From assembly GCA_963728835.1 (NCBI GenBank), contig CAVSKZ010000003.1, positions 62,001 to 126,000 on the forward strand: a DNA stretch of 64,000 bases, read 5' to 3'. Made by a program: the position numbers and the translations under genes. Source of the DNA: VRUE01 sp963728835. GTDB lineage: Bacteria; Actinomycetota; Thermoleophilia; Solirubrobacterales; 70-9. The notes beneath the pieces were generated by a model that did no database searches, was not told the origin of the DNA, and was given only the letters and a program-made list of their open reading frames with translations. This document shows positions 17,318 through 25,398 of the stretch, one piece after another (position 1 is the first letter of the stretch; each line of letters begins with the position of its first letter).

Positions 17318-18685
17318 GCGAGGCGCCGAGGCCGCGGCTCGCCGCGCTGGCCGTTGCCGTCGGGCTCGTGCTGGCCGACTCCTCGATCGTCGTCCTGGCG
17401 CTGCCCCAGATCTACCGCGAGCTCGACACCAGCGTCGCCGGCGTCACCTGGGTCCTCGTCTCCTTCAACCTGGTGATGGCGCTGGCGGCAGTTCCCGCCG
17501 CCCATCTCGCGCGGCGTACCGGTCCCGGACGCTCGGCGGCCGTCGGCCTCGCGGTCTTCGCCGGCGCCAGCATCGCCTGCGGGGCCTCCGCCGAGCTCGG
17601 CACCCTGGTCGCGGCCCGCTGCATCCAGGCACTTGGCGGCGCCCTGGCCGTCACCGCCGTGCTGGAGCTGCTCCCCGCCACGGTCGGCTCCGAGCGCCGG
17701 GCGACGGCGGTCTGGGCAACCGCCGGCGCCACCGGCGCGGCTCTCGGTCCGGCGGTCGGCGGTCTCCTCACCGAGCTCGTCTCCTGGCAGTCGATCTTCC
17801 TCATCCAGGTACCGGTGGCGCTGGCAGCCGCGGTGCCGATCCTCGCGGTCGCCAGGCACGAGGCGGCAACCGGCGTGCTCGCGGCCGAGCTGCGCCAGAC
17901 CGGCCGCCCGCACCTGCTCGCCAACCTGGCGCTGGCGATGGTCTCGGCGGCGATCGCAGCCGCTCTCTTCCTGCTCGTCCTGCTGCTGATCGAGGGCTGG
18001 CGCCTGACGCCGATCGGCGCCGCGATCGTGGTCAGCGTCATGCCCCTGGCGGCGATTGCCGGCAGTCGCCTCGGGCACTTGGTCCCGAGCGCAAGGGCGC
18101 GCGCGGCGGCCGGGGCGATCCTGGTCTCCGGTGGGCTCGGGGCGCTGGCGCTGCTGCCCAAGGCCGAGGTGGCGCTGACGGTGCCGCCCCAGGTCATGGT
18201 CGGGATCGGCCTGGCCCTGGTGCTCTCGGCCCTGACCGAGACGGCGCTGCACGGGCGGGCGCCGCAGGCGATCCACGGCGGCTGGACGATCTCGGCCCGC
18301 CACGCGGGGGTCGTCCTCGGGCTGCTGGCGCTGACGCCGATCTTCACCGCGGACATCGCCGAGCAGCGCCAGGACGCGATCGACGCCGGCACCGCGGTGA
18401 TCCTCGACTCGCCGGCGCCGCCGCTGCTCAAGCTCGAGCTCGCGCAGCGGATCGAGAGCCAGCCTCGAAGGGGAGGAGGGGAGGGTCCCGACGATCGGAC
18501 CTGCCTTCGAGCCGCTGCCCGAGGACCCAGAGGACCGCGACGGGGTCGTCGAGCTTCGTGACGAGCTCCAGGAGCAGCTGAACCGCGGCGCCACCCACGC
18601 CTTCAGCCCCTCCTTCGGCCTCGCGGCGCTTCTGGGCCTCCTCTCGCTGATCCCGATCGGCCTCGCGAGGAGAATCGATCTGTGA
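17314..18685 (+). CDS. MFS transporter (frameshifted near the 3' end)
   Basis: A major facilitator with about twelve helices. GLVLADSSIVVLALPQI and WVLVSFNLVMALAAVPAAHL match the DHA2/EmrB-type N-terminus. The frame is intact to about 18468, then continues as an Arg-rich non-membrane tail to 18561. Removing one base in the G-rich run 18469-18487 restores FEPLPEDPEDRD, then a C-terminal helix FGLAALLGLLSLIPIGLARR and a stop at 18685, giving 456 residues. The next gene begins seven bases on. The break is probably a sequence error. Confidence 0.85.
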
Positions 18686-18691
18686 GCCGGC

Positions 18692-19207
18692 GTGCGGAGA
18701 GCCCAGGTCCTCGTCGGCGCCGCGATCGTCGCGGCCGTCGCGCTGCCCGGGATCTACCTGGCTTCGGGCGGCTCCTCCTATGCGCCGGCGAAGACCGCGG
18801 ATCCATGCGAGACGCGTCCCTGGCGCGACCCGGAAGGGCTCGACGAGCTCGCCGAGCAGTTCTCGCTCTCAGCGCTCGACGGCGCCGCCTGTGAGCTGGG
18901 CGTGAGCCGCGAGACGCTGGCGCGGGCGCTGGCCACGCCGGAGTCGCGCGAGCGCTTCACCGAGCGCTACGGGATCGACGACGCCGAACTCGTCCGCGCG
19001 ATCCGGGCCGGCCTCCTGCGCGCCGTCGACGACGCCGAAGACGCCGGCGCCCTGAGCCCGCTCCTCGCCGGGCCGCTGCGCGAATCGCTGAAGGGCATCC
19101 CGCTCAATCAGGCAATCGATCTGCTCAACAACGCCCGCGCCCTCTTCGACAGCGCCCAGTCCTTCCTCGGCCCCCTGCAGAACCTGTTCGAAGAATTCCT
19201 GCCCTAG
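18692..19207 (+). CDS. Conserved hypothetical protein with N-terminal anchor
   Basis: A 171-residue protein with one N-terminal helix (VLVGAAIVAAVALPGIYLAS) acting as signal or anchor, then a charged, mostly helical domain with two Cys (CETRPW and ACELG). The segment LSALDGAACELGVSRETLARAL resembles a helix-turn-helix shape but is predicted outside the membrane. It follows the MFS gene by six bases and is likely in the coaE-MFS transcript. The function is not recognised. Confidence 0.65.
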   Translation: MRRAQVLVGAAIVAAVALPGIYLASGGSSYAPAKTADPCETRPWRDPEGLDELAEQFSLSALDGAACELGVSRETLARALATPESRERFTERYGIDDAELVRAIRAGLLRAVDDAEDAGALSPLLAGPLRESLKGIPLNQAIDLLNNARALFDSAQSFLGPLQNLFEEFLP

Positions 19208-19210
19208 CCG

Positions 19211-19459
19211 CTACTTCTTGAACTGGAACTTGCCTTTCTTCGGCAGCCAGGCGATGCCTTCGCAGAGCGCTTCCGGGGTCGTCTCCAGCGAGCTGGCGAG
19301 CTTGACGATGGTGCCGAGGCGCGGCTCGCGGCCACCGCGCTCGAGCAGCGAGATCTCCGTGCGGTGCAGGTCGCAGAGGAAGCCGAGTTCCTCCTGCGAC
19401 ACGCCTTTCTTCTTGCGCGCTTTGCGCAGGTTGATTGCAAAACGTTCGCGTGGTTTCAT
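19211..19459 (-). CDS. XRE-family DNA-binding regulator
   Basis: An 82-residue single-domain HTH_3 protein. INLRKARKKKGVSQEELGFLCDLHRTEISLLERG is the XRE helix-turn-helix, given here as one region; LGTIVKLASSLETTPEAL completes the five-helix fold. It starts at ATG 19459. The leader contains a perfect short palindrome (19470-19487) suited to autorepression. The target is unknown. It converges on the coaE-MFS group, ending three bases past it. Confidence 0.88.
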   Translation of the reverse strand: MKPRERFAINLRKARKKKGVSQEELGFLCDLHRTEISLLERGGREPRLGTIVKLASSLETTPEALCEGIAWLPKKGKFQFKK

Positions 19460-19469
19460 GCGGCAATTC

Positions 19470-19487
19470 TCTGTCTGCGAAGACAGA
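19470..19487. promoter_or_regulatory. Palindrome upstream of xre, candidate operator
   Basis: TCTGTCT and AGACAGA flank GCGA, giving a perfect 7-bp inverted repeat about ten bases upstream of the xre start. XRE repressors commonly bind such sites over their own promoter. It could equally form a small RNA hairpin. Confidence 0.5.
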
Positions 19488-19537
19488 AGCGCTACAGCCA
19501 AAACATCTACAGACGAAACCGCACGTTTATATACGAA

Positions 19538-19903
19538 TCAGTCGCGGGTTGCGCGCCAGACCCAGAGCATCGCCAGCGGCTGCAGGGGAAGCCGGGCCCA
19601 GAGCGCCCAGCGTGGCAGCCGGTCGAGGTCGAGGCCGTCGACCTTCTCCGGGTTGACCGCCATGTGCACGTTGGCGGGGAAGACGGCGACCAGCAGGCCC
19701 AGCAGCCACCAGCGCGCGAAGCGCCTGGTCGGCCGCGCCAGCACGGCCGCGCCGCCGACGATCTCGGCGACCCCGCTGATCGCCACCGCCTCGCGCTTGG
19801 GTATCGAGGGCGGCACGATCGCCTCGTAGTTGCGCGGGATGACGAAGTGCATCGTCCCGGCGAAGCTGAAGAATCCTGCCAAAGCTTTCTGCGAGCGGCT
19901 CAT
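19538..19903 (-). CDS. DoxX-like small membrane protein
   Basis: A 121-residue protein with four hydrophobic segments. FFSFAGTMHFVIP, AVAISGVAEIVGGAAVL and LLGLLVAVFPANVHMA are typical of the DoxX/MauE-like membrane family, whose members act in membrane redox or quinone-linked functions. ATG 19903 was chosen because upstream codons run into the long hairpin. It is divergent from uvrB. Confidence 0.8.
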   Translation of the reverse strand: MSRSQKALAGFFSFAGTMHFVIPRNYEAIVPPSIPKREAVAISGVAEIVGGAAVLARPTRRFARWWLLGLLVAVFPANVHMAVNPEKVDGLDLDRLPRWALWARLPLQPLAMLWVWRATRD

Positions 19904-19935
19904 CGAGCGGCCCAGTCTAAGGGCTTCAGGTGAGA

Positions 19936-20001
19936 GGGCGCCGGGGGTGGGTCCCCGGGAATTCCCGGCGAAGCCGGCCCGGGGACCCACCCCCGGCGCC
20001 C
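19936..20001. repeat. 24-bp perfect hairpin upstream of uvrB
   Basis: Bases 19936-19959 are fully complementary to 19978-20001, with a further CCGGC/GCCGG pair inside. It lies between divergent genes, where a terminator is not needed, so it is more likely a palindromic repeat element or a regulatory structure in the uvrB leader. It is GC-only, without a T-run. Confidence 0.75.
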
Positions 20002-20030
20002 ACCCGGCACAGGCCCTATCGTGGGTCCTC

Positions 20031-22028
20031 ATGCCCGAGTTCGAGCTCAACCCCGCCTACACGCCGACGGCCGACCAGCCGAAGGCGATCGCGGGGCTGG
20101 CCGAAGGCCTCGGCGCGGGGGATCGCTTCCAGACGCTGCTCGGCGCCACCGGCACCGGCAAGACGTTCACGATGGCGGCGACGATCGCCGCCGTGCAGCG
20201 GCCCTCGCTGGTGATCGCCCACAACAAGACGCTGGCCGCACAGCTCTGCAACGAGTTCCGCGAGTTCTTCCCCGACAACGCCGTCGAGTACTTCGTCTCC
20301 TACTACGACTACTACCAGCCGGAGGCCTACGTCCCGGCCCAGGACCTCTACATCGAGAAGGACTCCTCGATCAACGACGAGATCGACCGTCTGCGCCACG
20401 CGGCCACCGCAGCGCTCTTCGCCCGCCGCGACACGATCATCGTCGCCTCTGTCTCCTGCATCTACGGGATCGGGTCTCCTCAGGTCTACAACGAAAAAAT
20501 GCAGCTCTTCAAGGTCGGCGAGGAGATCGACCGCGACGAGGTGCTGCGCAAGCTGGTCAAGATGCAGTACCAGCGCAACGACTCGGTCCTCGGTCGCGGC
20601 GCCTTCCGGGTGCGCGGCGAGGTGCTGGAGATCATGCCCTCCTACGCCGAGTCCGCCTACCGGATCGCCCTCTTCGGTGACGAGATCGAGGGGATCCAGC
20701 ACTTCGACCCGCTGACCGGCGAGATTCTCGACACGATCGACCACGTCTCGGTCTGGCCCGCATCGCACTACGTGACCCGCGACGAGACCCTGGAGCGGGC
20801 GGTGGAGGAAATCCGCGCCGAACTGGCGGCCCGCACCGCGGAGCTGGAGGCCGAGGGCAAGCAGCTGGAGGCGCACCGCCTGCGACAGCGCACCGCCTAT
20901 GACATCGAGATGCTGAAGGAGATCGGCTTCACCTCGGGGATCGAGAACTACTCCCGCATCCTCGACGGACGCCCGCCCGGCAGCCCGCCGCACACGCTGA
21001 TCGACTACTTCCCCGACGACTTCGTCGTCTTCGTCGACGAGTCCCACCAGACGATCCCGCAGATCGGAGGGATGTACGAGGGGGACCGCTCGCGCAAGCA
21101 GACGCTGATCGACTACGGCTTCCGGCTTCCCTCGGCGATCGACAACCGTCCGCTCAAGTTCGGCGAGTTCCTCGAACGGGTGCCGCAGCTGGTCATGGTC
21201 TCGGCGACCCCGGGACCGTTCGAGCGGGCCGAGTCGACGCGGATCGTCGAGCAGATCGTGCGCCCGACCGGGATCGTCGACCCCGAGATCGAGCTGCGCG
21301 CGACGAAGAACCAGATCGACGACCTGATGAACGAGATCAAGTCCGTTGCCGAGGACGGCGACCGCGTCCTGGTGACGACGCTGACCAAGAAGATGGCGGA
21401 GGACCTGACCAACTACCTGCTCGAGTACGGCGTCCGGGTCCGCTACCTGCACTCGGAGATCGACACCCTGGAAAGGATCCAGATCATCCGTGACCTGCGC
21501 CTCGGCGAGTACGACGTGCTGGTCGGGGTCAACCTCCTGCGCGAGGGCCTCGACCTTCCCGAGGTCTCGCTGGTGGCGATCCTCGACGCCGACAAGGAGG
21601 GCTTCCTGCGCGGCGAGACGAGCCTGGTGCAGACGATCGGCCGCGCCGCGCGCAACGTCAACGGGCGGGTGTTGATGTACGCGGACAAGGAGACCGACGC
21701 GATGCGGGCGGCGATGCGCGAGACCGACCGGCGCCGGGCGATCCAGGTCGCCTACAACGCCGAGCACGGGATCACGCCGGAGACCGTGCGCAAGGGCATC
21801 TCCGAGATGAGCGAGTTCCTGGCGATGGAGGACCGGGCCCCGCGCAAGCGCCGCGGCAGGCGCGCCGCCGAGTTCGAGGACCCGGCTGAGCTGGAGCGCA
21901 CGATCGTCTCGCTCGAGGAGGAGATGCTGGCCGCGGCCGACGACCTCCGCTTCGAGGAGGCGGCTCGGCTGCGCGACGAGCTGAAGGAGCTGCGCCGCGA
22001 CCTCGATGGAATGAGGACCGGGGCGTAG
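20031..22028 (+). CDS. uvrB: Excinuclease ABC subunit B
   Basis: A 665-residue DNA-damage helicase-like subunit. Walker A is LLGATGTGKTFTMA; the beta-hairpin damage-wedge segment is EYFVSYYDYYQPEAYVP; motif II is VVFVDESH; motif VI is QTIGRAARN. The C-terminal UVR domain (LEEEMLAAADDLRFEEAARLRDE split across 640-662) binds UvrA and UvrC. It starts at ATG 20031. No LexA box is seen upstream, unlike uvrA. Confidence 0.97.
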   Translation: MPEFELNPAYTPTADQPKAIAGLAEGLGAGDRFQTLLGATGTGKTFTMAATIAAVQRPSLVIAHNKTLAAQLCNEFREFFPDNAVEYFVSYYDYYQPEAYVPAQDLYIEKDSSINDEIDRLRHAATAALFARRDTIIVASVSCIYGIGSPQVYNEKMQLFKVGEEIDRDEVLRKLVKMQYQRNDSVLGRGAFRVRGEVLEIMPSYAESAYRIALFGDEIEGIQHFDPLTGEILDTIDHVSVWPASHYVTRDETLERAVEEIRAELAARTAELEAEGKQLEAHRLRQRTAYDIEMLKEIGFTSGIENYSRILDGRPPGSPPHTLIDYFPDDFVVFVDESHQTIPQIGGMYEGDRSRKQTLIDYGFRLPSAIDNRPLKFGEFLERVPQLVMVSATPGPFERAESTRIVEQIVRPTGIVDPEIELRATKNQIDDLMNEIKSVAEDGDRVLVTTLTKKMAEDLTNYLLEYGVRVRYLHSEIDTLERIQIIRDLRLGEYDVLVGVNLLREGLDLPEVSLVAILDADKEGFLRGETSLVQTIGRAARNVNGRVLMYADKETDAMRAAMRETDRRRAIQVAYNAEHGITPETVRKGISEMSEFLAMEDRAPRKRRGRRAAEFEDPAELERTIVSLEEEMLAAADDLRFEEAARLRDELKELRRDLDGMRTGA

Positions 22029-22139
22029 AGCCGATCCCGGCAGGGGTTCCGCTTAACTTTTTCGAGGAGCGGAGATTGCTGGCGCGCGAGCGGTGCTCGC
22101 GAAAAAGTGCAAGACGCTCCACCCCTGCCGGGATCGGCT
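22029..22139. terminator. Two-tier hairpin after uvrB
   Basis: Nineteen bases directly after the uvrB stop (22029-22047) pair perfectly with 22121-22139. An inner ACTTTTTCG (22056-22064) pairs with CGAAAAAGT (22100-22108), with a third GC-rich hairpin in the centre. The 111-nt structure probably terminates uvrB transcription. Its size and symmetry also fit a small palindromic mobile repeat. Confidence 0.7.
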
Positions 22140-22170
22140 TTCTGTCTCGGTTCGTGCGACCATCGAGCCT

Positions 22171-23598
22171 GTGACGATTTGTGAGCAGATTGGAGAGTGG
22201 GCGGTCGGGTTGCGCGCTGAGGATCTGCCGGCAAGCGTCCGTGAGCGAGCCGAGCTGCAGGCGTTGTGCGTCGCCGCCGGGCGCGCCGCCGGCGAGGAGG
22301 CTGCCGCGCCGTTTGCGGCCGTCGCCCCGGACGGGCCCGTCGGCGAGATCTACCGCTCGGCTGCCGCCTCGATCGCCCACGACTGGGACGACTACCTCTT
22401 CATGGGTCACACCGGGCACTCGGCGGTGCCGGCTGCCGCTGCCTTCGCGGCCGATCCGGAGCACCGCCTCCTCGCCCAGGTCGCGGCCAACGAGGTCGCG
22501 GGACGGCTCGGCGCGGCGCTCTTCCTCGGTCCCCACAACGGCCAGTTCTGGGCTTCGATCCACTGCGCCTCGGCGGCGGTGGCCGCCTCGGTCGGGCTCG
22601 GGCTGGACGCCGAGCGCACCGCGCACGCACTGGCGATCGCCCTCTACCAGCCGCCCTACGGGATGTGGCCGGGATTCATGGGGCCAAAGAGCAAGCTGCT
22701 GACCGCCGCCGAGCCGGCGGCGGTCGGTGCGCGCGCGGCGCTGCTCGCCGCCGACGGCGTCACCGGCGCGCTCGACGTGATCGAGCATCCCCGCGGCGTC
22801 CTCGCCGGCCTCTCCTTTGCGCCGCGGCCGGCGATGCTCGGTGCGCTCGGCCGCGCCTGGCTGACCGACACGCTTGCCTACAAGCGCGTGCCCGGCTGCG
22901 CGTACCTGCAGTCGGTCGCCGAGGCCGCGCTCTCCTCCGGCCTCGCCGCGGAGGACGTCGACGCGGTCGAGATCGAGGCCGGCTGGCTCACCTGCGAGAT
23001 GCAGGAGCTGGGCGAGGGGCCCGACCTGACCCCGATCAGGGTCAACTTCTCCGCCACGCTGACCGCGGCGATCGCGCTGCTCGCCGGCAGGTTCACCCCG
23101 GCCGAGCTGGATCCCGCCTGGCTGGCCGGGAACGAGCCGCGGATCCGCGCCCTGGCCGCCCGGATCGAGCTCCGCCACGACCCCGGCGCCACCGCGGCGA
23201 CGCTTCGGGGCAGCCTCGAGGCAGGCGCCTCTCCGGACCTCGGGCTGGCAGACCTGCTGCGGATCCGCCGCCGCCTCGCCTACGCGAACATGGAGGGGGC
23301 CAACCCGGCGCCGGCGATCGTCAGGGCGCTCGTCGCCGATCGCGGCTTGCGCCGTCACCTCGGCCGTTCGCTGCGCGATCGGCTCAGGGGCGATGGCGGT
23401 GACCCCGGCATCGAGGGCCTCGACACCTCGGTGCTGCGGATGACCTTCCCCAGCCGCCTGCGCATCCGCCTCCGCGACGGTTCGACCCGGGTGGTCGAGG
23501 GCAGCGAGCCCGGCTCCTGCGGCCGCCCGCTCGCCGAGCAGCGCGCCGTGGTCGAGGAACGGCTCGCGGTCGCCGGCCTAGCCGCGGCGCCGGCCTGA
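22171..23598 (+). CDS. MmgE/PrpD-family protein
   Basis: A 475-residue member of the 2-methylcitrate dehydratase-like superfamily. Motifs include MGHTGHSAVPAAAAFA, VAANEVAGRLGAALF, the GQFWASIHCASAAVAA segment and YKRVPGCAYLQSVAEAAL. PrpD dehydrates 2-methylcitrate, but close relatives act on other acids, and no prp neighbours are present, so the substrate is open. GTG 22171 was chosen; an earlier start at 22093 would lie in the uvrB hairpin. Confidence 0.82.
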   Translation: MTICEQIGEWAVGLRAEDLPASVRERAELQALCVAAGRAAGEEAAAPFAAVAPDGPVGEIYRSAAASIAHDWDDYLFMGHTGHSAVPAAAAFAADPEHRLLAQVAANEVAGRLGAALFLGPHNGQFWASIHCASAAVAASVGLGLDAERTAHALAIALYQPPYGMWPGFMGPKSKLLTAAEPAAVGARAALLAADGVTGALDVIEHPRGVLAGLSFAPRPAMLGALGRAWLTDTLAYKRVPGCAYLQSVAEAALSSGLAAEDVDAVEIEAGWLTCEMQELGEGPDLTPIRVNFSATLTAAIALLAGRFTPAELDPAWLAGNEPRIRALAARIELRHDPGATAATLRGSLEAGASPDLGLADLLRIRRRLAYANMEGANPAPAIVRALVADRGLRRHLGRSLRDRLRGDGGDPGIEGLDTSVLRMTFPSRLRIRLRDGSTRVVEGSEPGSCGRPLAEQRAVVEERLAVAGLAAAPA

Positions 23599-23612
23599 AT
23601 ATCCTCGTTTCC

Positions 23613-24350
23613 GTGGCCCTGAACGTCAGCGAGGCGACCTTCCAGGTCGAGGTGGTCGAGCGCTCCCGCTCGGTGCCGGTGGTGGTCGACTTCTGGGCCG
23701 AGTGGTGCGGGCCGTGCCGGACCCTGACCCCGGCGCTGGAGGCAGCGGAGGCCGCACGCGAGGGCCAGGTGGTCCTGGCCAAGGTCGACGTCGACGCCAA
23801 CCAGGCGCTGGCTGCGCGCTTCGGCGTGCAGGGGATCCCGGCGGTAAAGGCGTTCCGAGACGGCGCGGTGGTCGACGAGTTCGTCGGCGCGGTCCCGAAG
23901 GCGAAAGTGGAAGAGCTGTTCGACGGCCTGGTGCCCTCGCGTGTCGACGAGCTGCTCGAGGCGGGTGACGAGCTCTCGCTGCGCGAGGCCACGGAACTGG
24001 AGCCGCGCCGGGCCGACATTGCCGTCGCCCTGGCGAAGAAGAGGCTCGAGCGGGGAGCCGACGACGAGGCGCTGAGCGCAGTCGAGGCCCACGAGGGCGA
24101 CTTCGCCGCCGAGGGGATCGCCGCTCGGATCGGCCTGGCGAAGGAGGGCGTAGGGGCGGACGCCTTCGAGACCCTCGACCGTGGTGACCGCGAGGCCGCC
24201 CTCGACGCCCTGCTCGGGGCGATATCCGACGCCGACGATGACACCCGCGAGCAACTCCGCCGCGCCGTAGTCGGCATCCTCGCCGATCTCCCCCCAGCCG
24301 ACCCGGCGGCCGTCAGCTACCGCCGCCGCCTAGCCACCGCCCTCTACTAA
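23613..24350 (+). CDS. Thioredoxin-domain co-chaperone (YbbN/CnoX-like)
   Basis: A 245-residue protein. Residues 1-110 are a thioredoxin domain with the WCGPC active site (VVVDFWAEWCGPCRTL). The C-terminal half is helical and TPR-like, with a final PADPAAVSYRRRLATALY typical of the YbbN/CnoX family. Such proteins protect or transfer unfolded proteins to chaperones. GTG 23613 is 14 bases after the MmgE/PrpD gene. Confidence 0.9.
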   Translation: MALNVSEATFQVEVVERSRSVPVVVDFWAEWCGPCRTLTPALEAAEAAREGQVVLAKVDVDANQALAARFGVQGIPAVKAFRDGAVVDEFVGAVPKAKVEELFDGLVPSRVDELLEAGDELSLREATELEPRRADIAVALAKKRLERGADDEALSAVEAHEGDFAAEGIAARIGLAKEGVGADAFETLDRGDREAALDALLGAISDADDDTREQLRRAVVGILADLPPADPAAVSYRRRLATALY

Positions 24351-24412
24351 CTCAATGCTGACTTCGTGTTTGTGGGTCCGTATGCATCCAGAAAGACGAA
24401 GTCAGCGTTGAG
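24351..24412. repeat. 48-nt hairpin repeat, copy at the 3' end of DUF559 gene 2
   Basis: Bases 24351-24367 pair with 24396-24412 (17 bp with one G-T pair); the loop contains CCGTATGCATCCAGAAAG. The core 24358-24405 is 48 nt, the same as the copy across the gene start (25311-25358) and in opposite orientation. The stop codon of the DUF559 gene lies inside the 3' arm. It may also terminate the thioredoxin gene. Confidence 0.75.
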
Positions 24413-25334
24413 ATTGGGACTGGAGGCCCAAATCGTGGCGACGCTGGGCAAGGAGTCGGTGTAGCCGGCGGGCGATGGAACTCGGTTCGCGGTCCATGCG
24501 GATGCCGGTGATGCGGATCATCTCGATGCCTGCGAGCTTCAGGTTCTCCTGGCGAACGCGATCCGCCTCGAAAGCGGTGGGGCTCCCGTGATAGTCATAG
24601 GTGTCGAGTTCGACGGCGAAACGATGCGTGGGCCAGTAAGCGTCGAGCTCATGTCCCTCGACGTAAAGGTTCATCGACGGCAGCGGCAATCCGGCGCGTC
24701 GGACCAGTGCGAGGAAGCGGCGCTCCAGCCCTGAGCGGGTGAAAACAGTCGGGCTATGGATCTCCAGCGCCGTGCGCAGCCTCGCGACGCCCCTGAAGCC
24801 CTTGCTTCGCGAGATCAACTCGTCGAGGGCGATCAGGTCGAGCAAGCCGAGGCGATGAGCGTTGTCGAGTGCCTGGCTGAGGTAGTGAGGATCGATCGCA
24901 GCAAAGTCCAAGAGCGTTCGCGGAATCGCCGTGACCGGAATGCCCTCATGCGAGTACCGGTCCCCTGGAACTAGGGCCGCGGCGCTGTGCACCCGAATCG
25001 TCCCCCGGGTCTGTCGGGGGCTGATGGCGGTGACCTCGACGGGAAGATGGAATCGCTTCGTCAGTCCCCACAGCCACGCAGCCGAGCGATGACTCAGCAG
25101 CGCCCCGTCGCCGCAACTGAGCACTGCCGCCAGCCCCTGTCCATGTCGCGAAACCGCCGCATGGCCAACGGCATAGACCCCGTGGTAGAGCAAGTGAAGC
25201 CTGCTTGTTCGAAGGGCATGCCTGAGATAGCCGTCCGAATACCCGAGCTCCCGCAGCTGGCCCACCGAGACCACCCCGTGTTGCTCCTTCGCCAACTCCG
25301 CCAGCGCATGGTGACTTCGTCTTTCTGGGTGCAT
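24402..25334 (-). CDS. AbiEi-like / DUF559 (PD-(D/E)XK) protein, copy 2
   Basis: A 310-residue paralogue of the proteins at 8608 and 40645. The N-terminal AbiEi-like part shows KEQHGVVSVGQLRELGY, LLYHGVYAVGHA and LLSHRSAAWLWGL. The nuclease core is complete: GHELDAYW (D231) and VELDTYDYH (E242, D244). ATG 25334 lies in the loop of the upstream hairpin, and the TGA lies in the downstream hairpin, so the gene fills the space between two inverted copies of the repeat. No toxin partner is adjacent. Base composition is somewhat less GC-rich than the neighbouring uvrA. Confidence 0.85.
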   Translation of the reverse strand: MHPERRSHHALAELAKEQHGVVSVGQLRELGYSDGYLRHALRTSRLHLLYHGVYAVGHAAVSRHGQGLAAVLSCGDGALLSHRSAAWLWGLTKRFHLPVEVTAISPRQTRGTIRVHSAAALVPGDRYSHEGIPVTAIPRTLLDFAAIDPHYLSQALDNAHRLGLLDLIALDELISRSKGFRGVARLRTALEIHSPTVFTRSGLERRFLALVRRAGLPLPSMNLYVEGHELDAYWPTHRFAVELDTYDYHGSPTAFEADRVRQENLKLAGIEMIRITGIRMDREPSSIARRLHRLLAQRRHDLGLQSQSQR

Positions 25335-25358
25335 ACGGGGTACTAAGGGCGAAGTCAG
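25311..25358. repeat. 48-nt hairpin repeat, copy at the 5' end of DUF559 gene 2
   Basis: TGACTTCG (25312-25319) pairs with CGAAGTCA (25350-25357). Read on the minus strand, the loop ends with CCGTATGCACCCAGAAAG, nearly the same as the copy at 24358-24405, and contains the gene's ATG. As in copies 1 and 3 of the gene, initiation is inside the inverted repeat. Confidence 0.72.
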
Positions 25359-25374
25359 CGGAGGTTCTTCCCCC

Positions 25375-25389
25375 CGAACGTGTGTTCGG
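25375..25389. promoter_or_regulatory. LexA (SOS) box upstream of uvrA
   Basis: CGAACGTGTGTTCGG matches the actinobacterial/Gram-positive SOS box GAAC-N4-GTTC, about 10-25 bases upstream of the uvrA start. LexA would repress uvrA until DNA damage. Confidence 0.8.
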
Positions 25390-25398
25390 TCAGTTAGG

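Noticed and set aside
17314..18685. Programmed frameshifting in the MFS gene
   Set aside because: No slippery heptamer with downstream structure is evident, and seven similar breaks in unrelated genes make sequence error the simpler cause.
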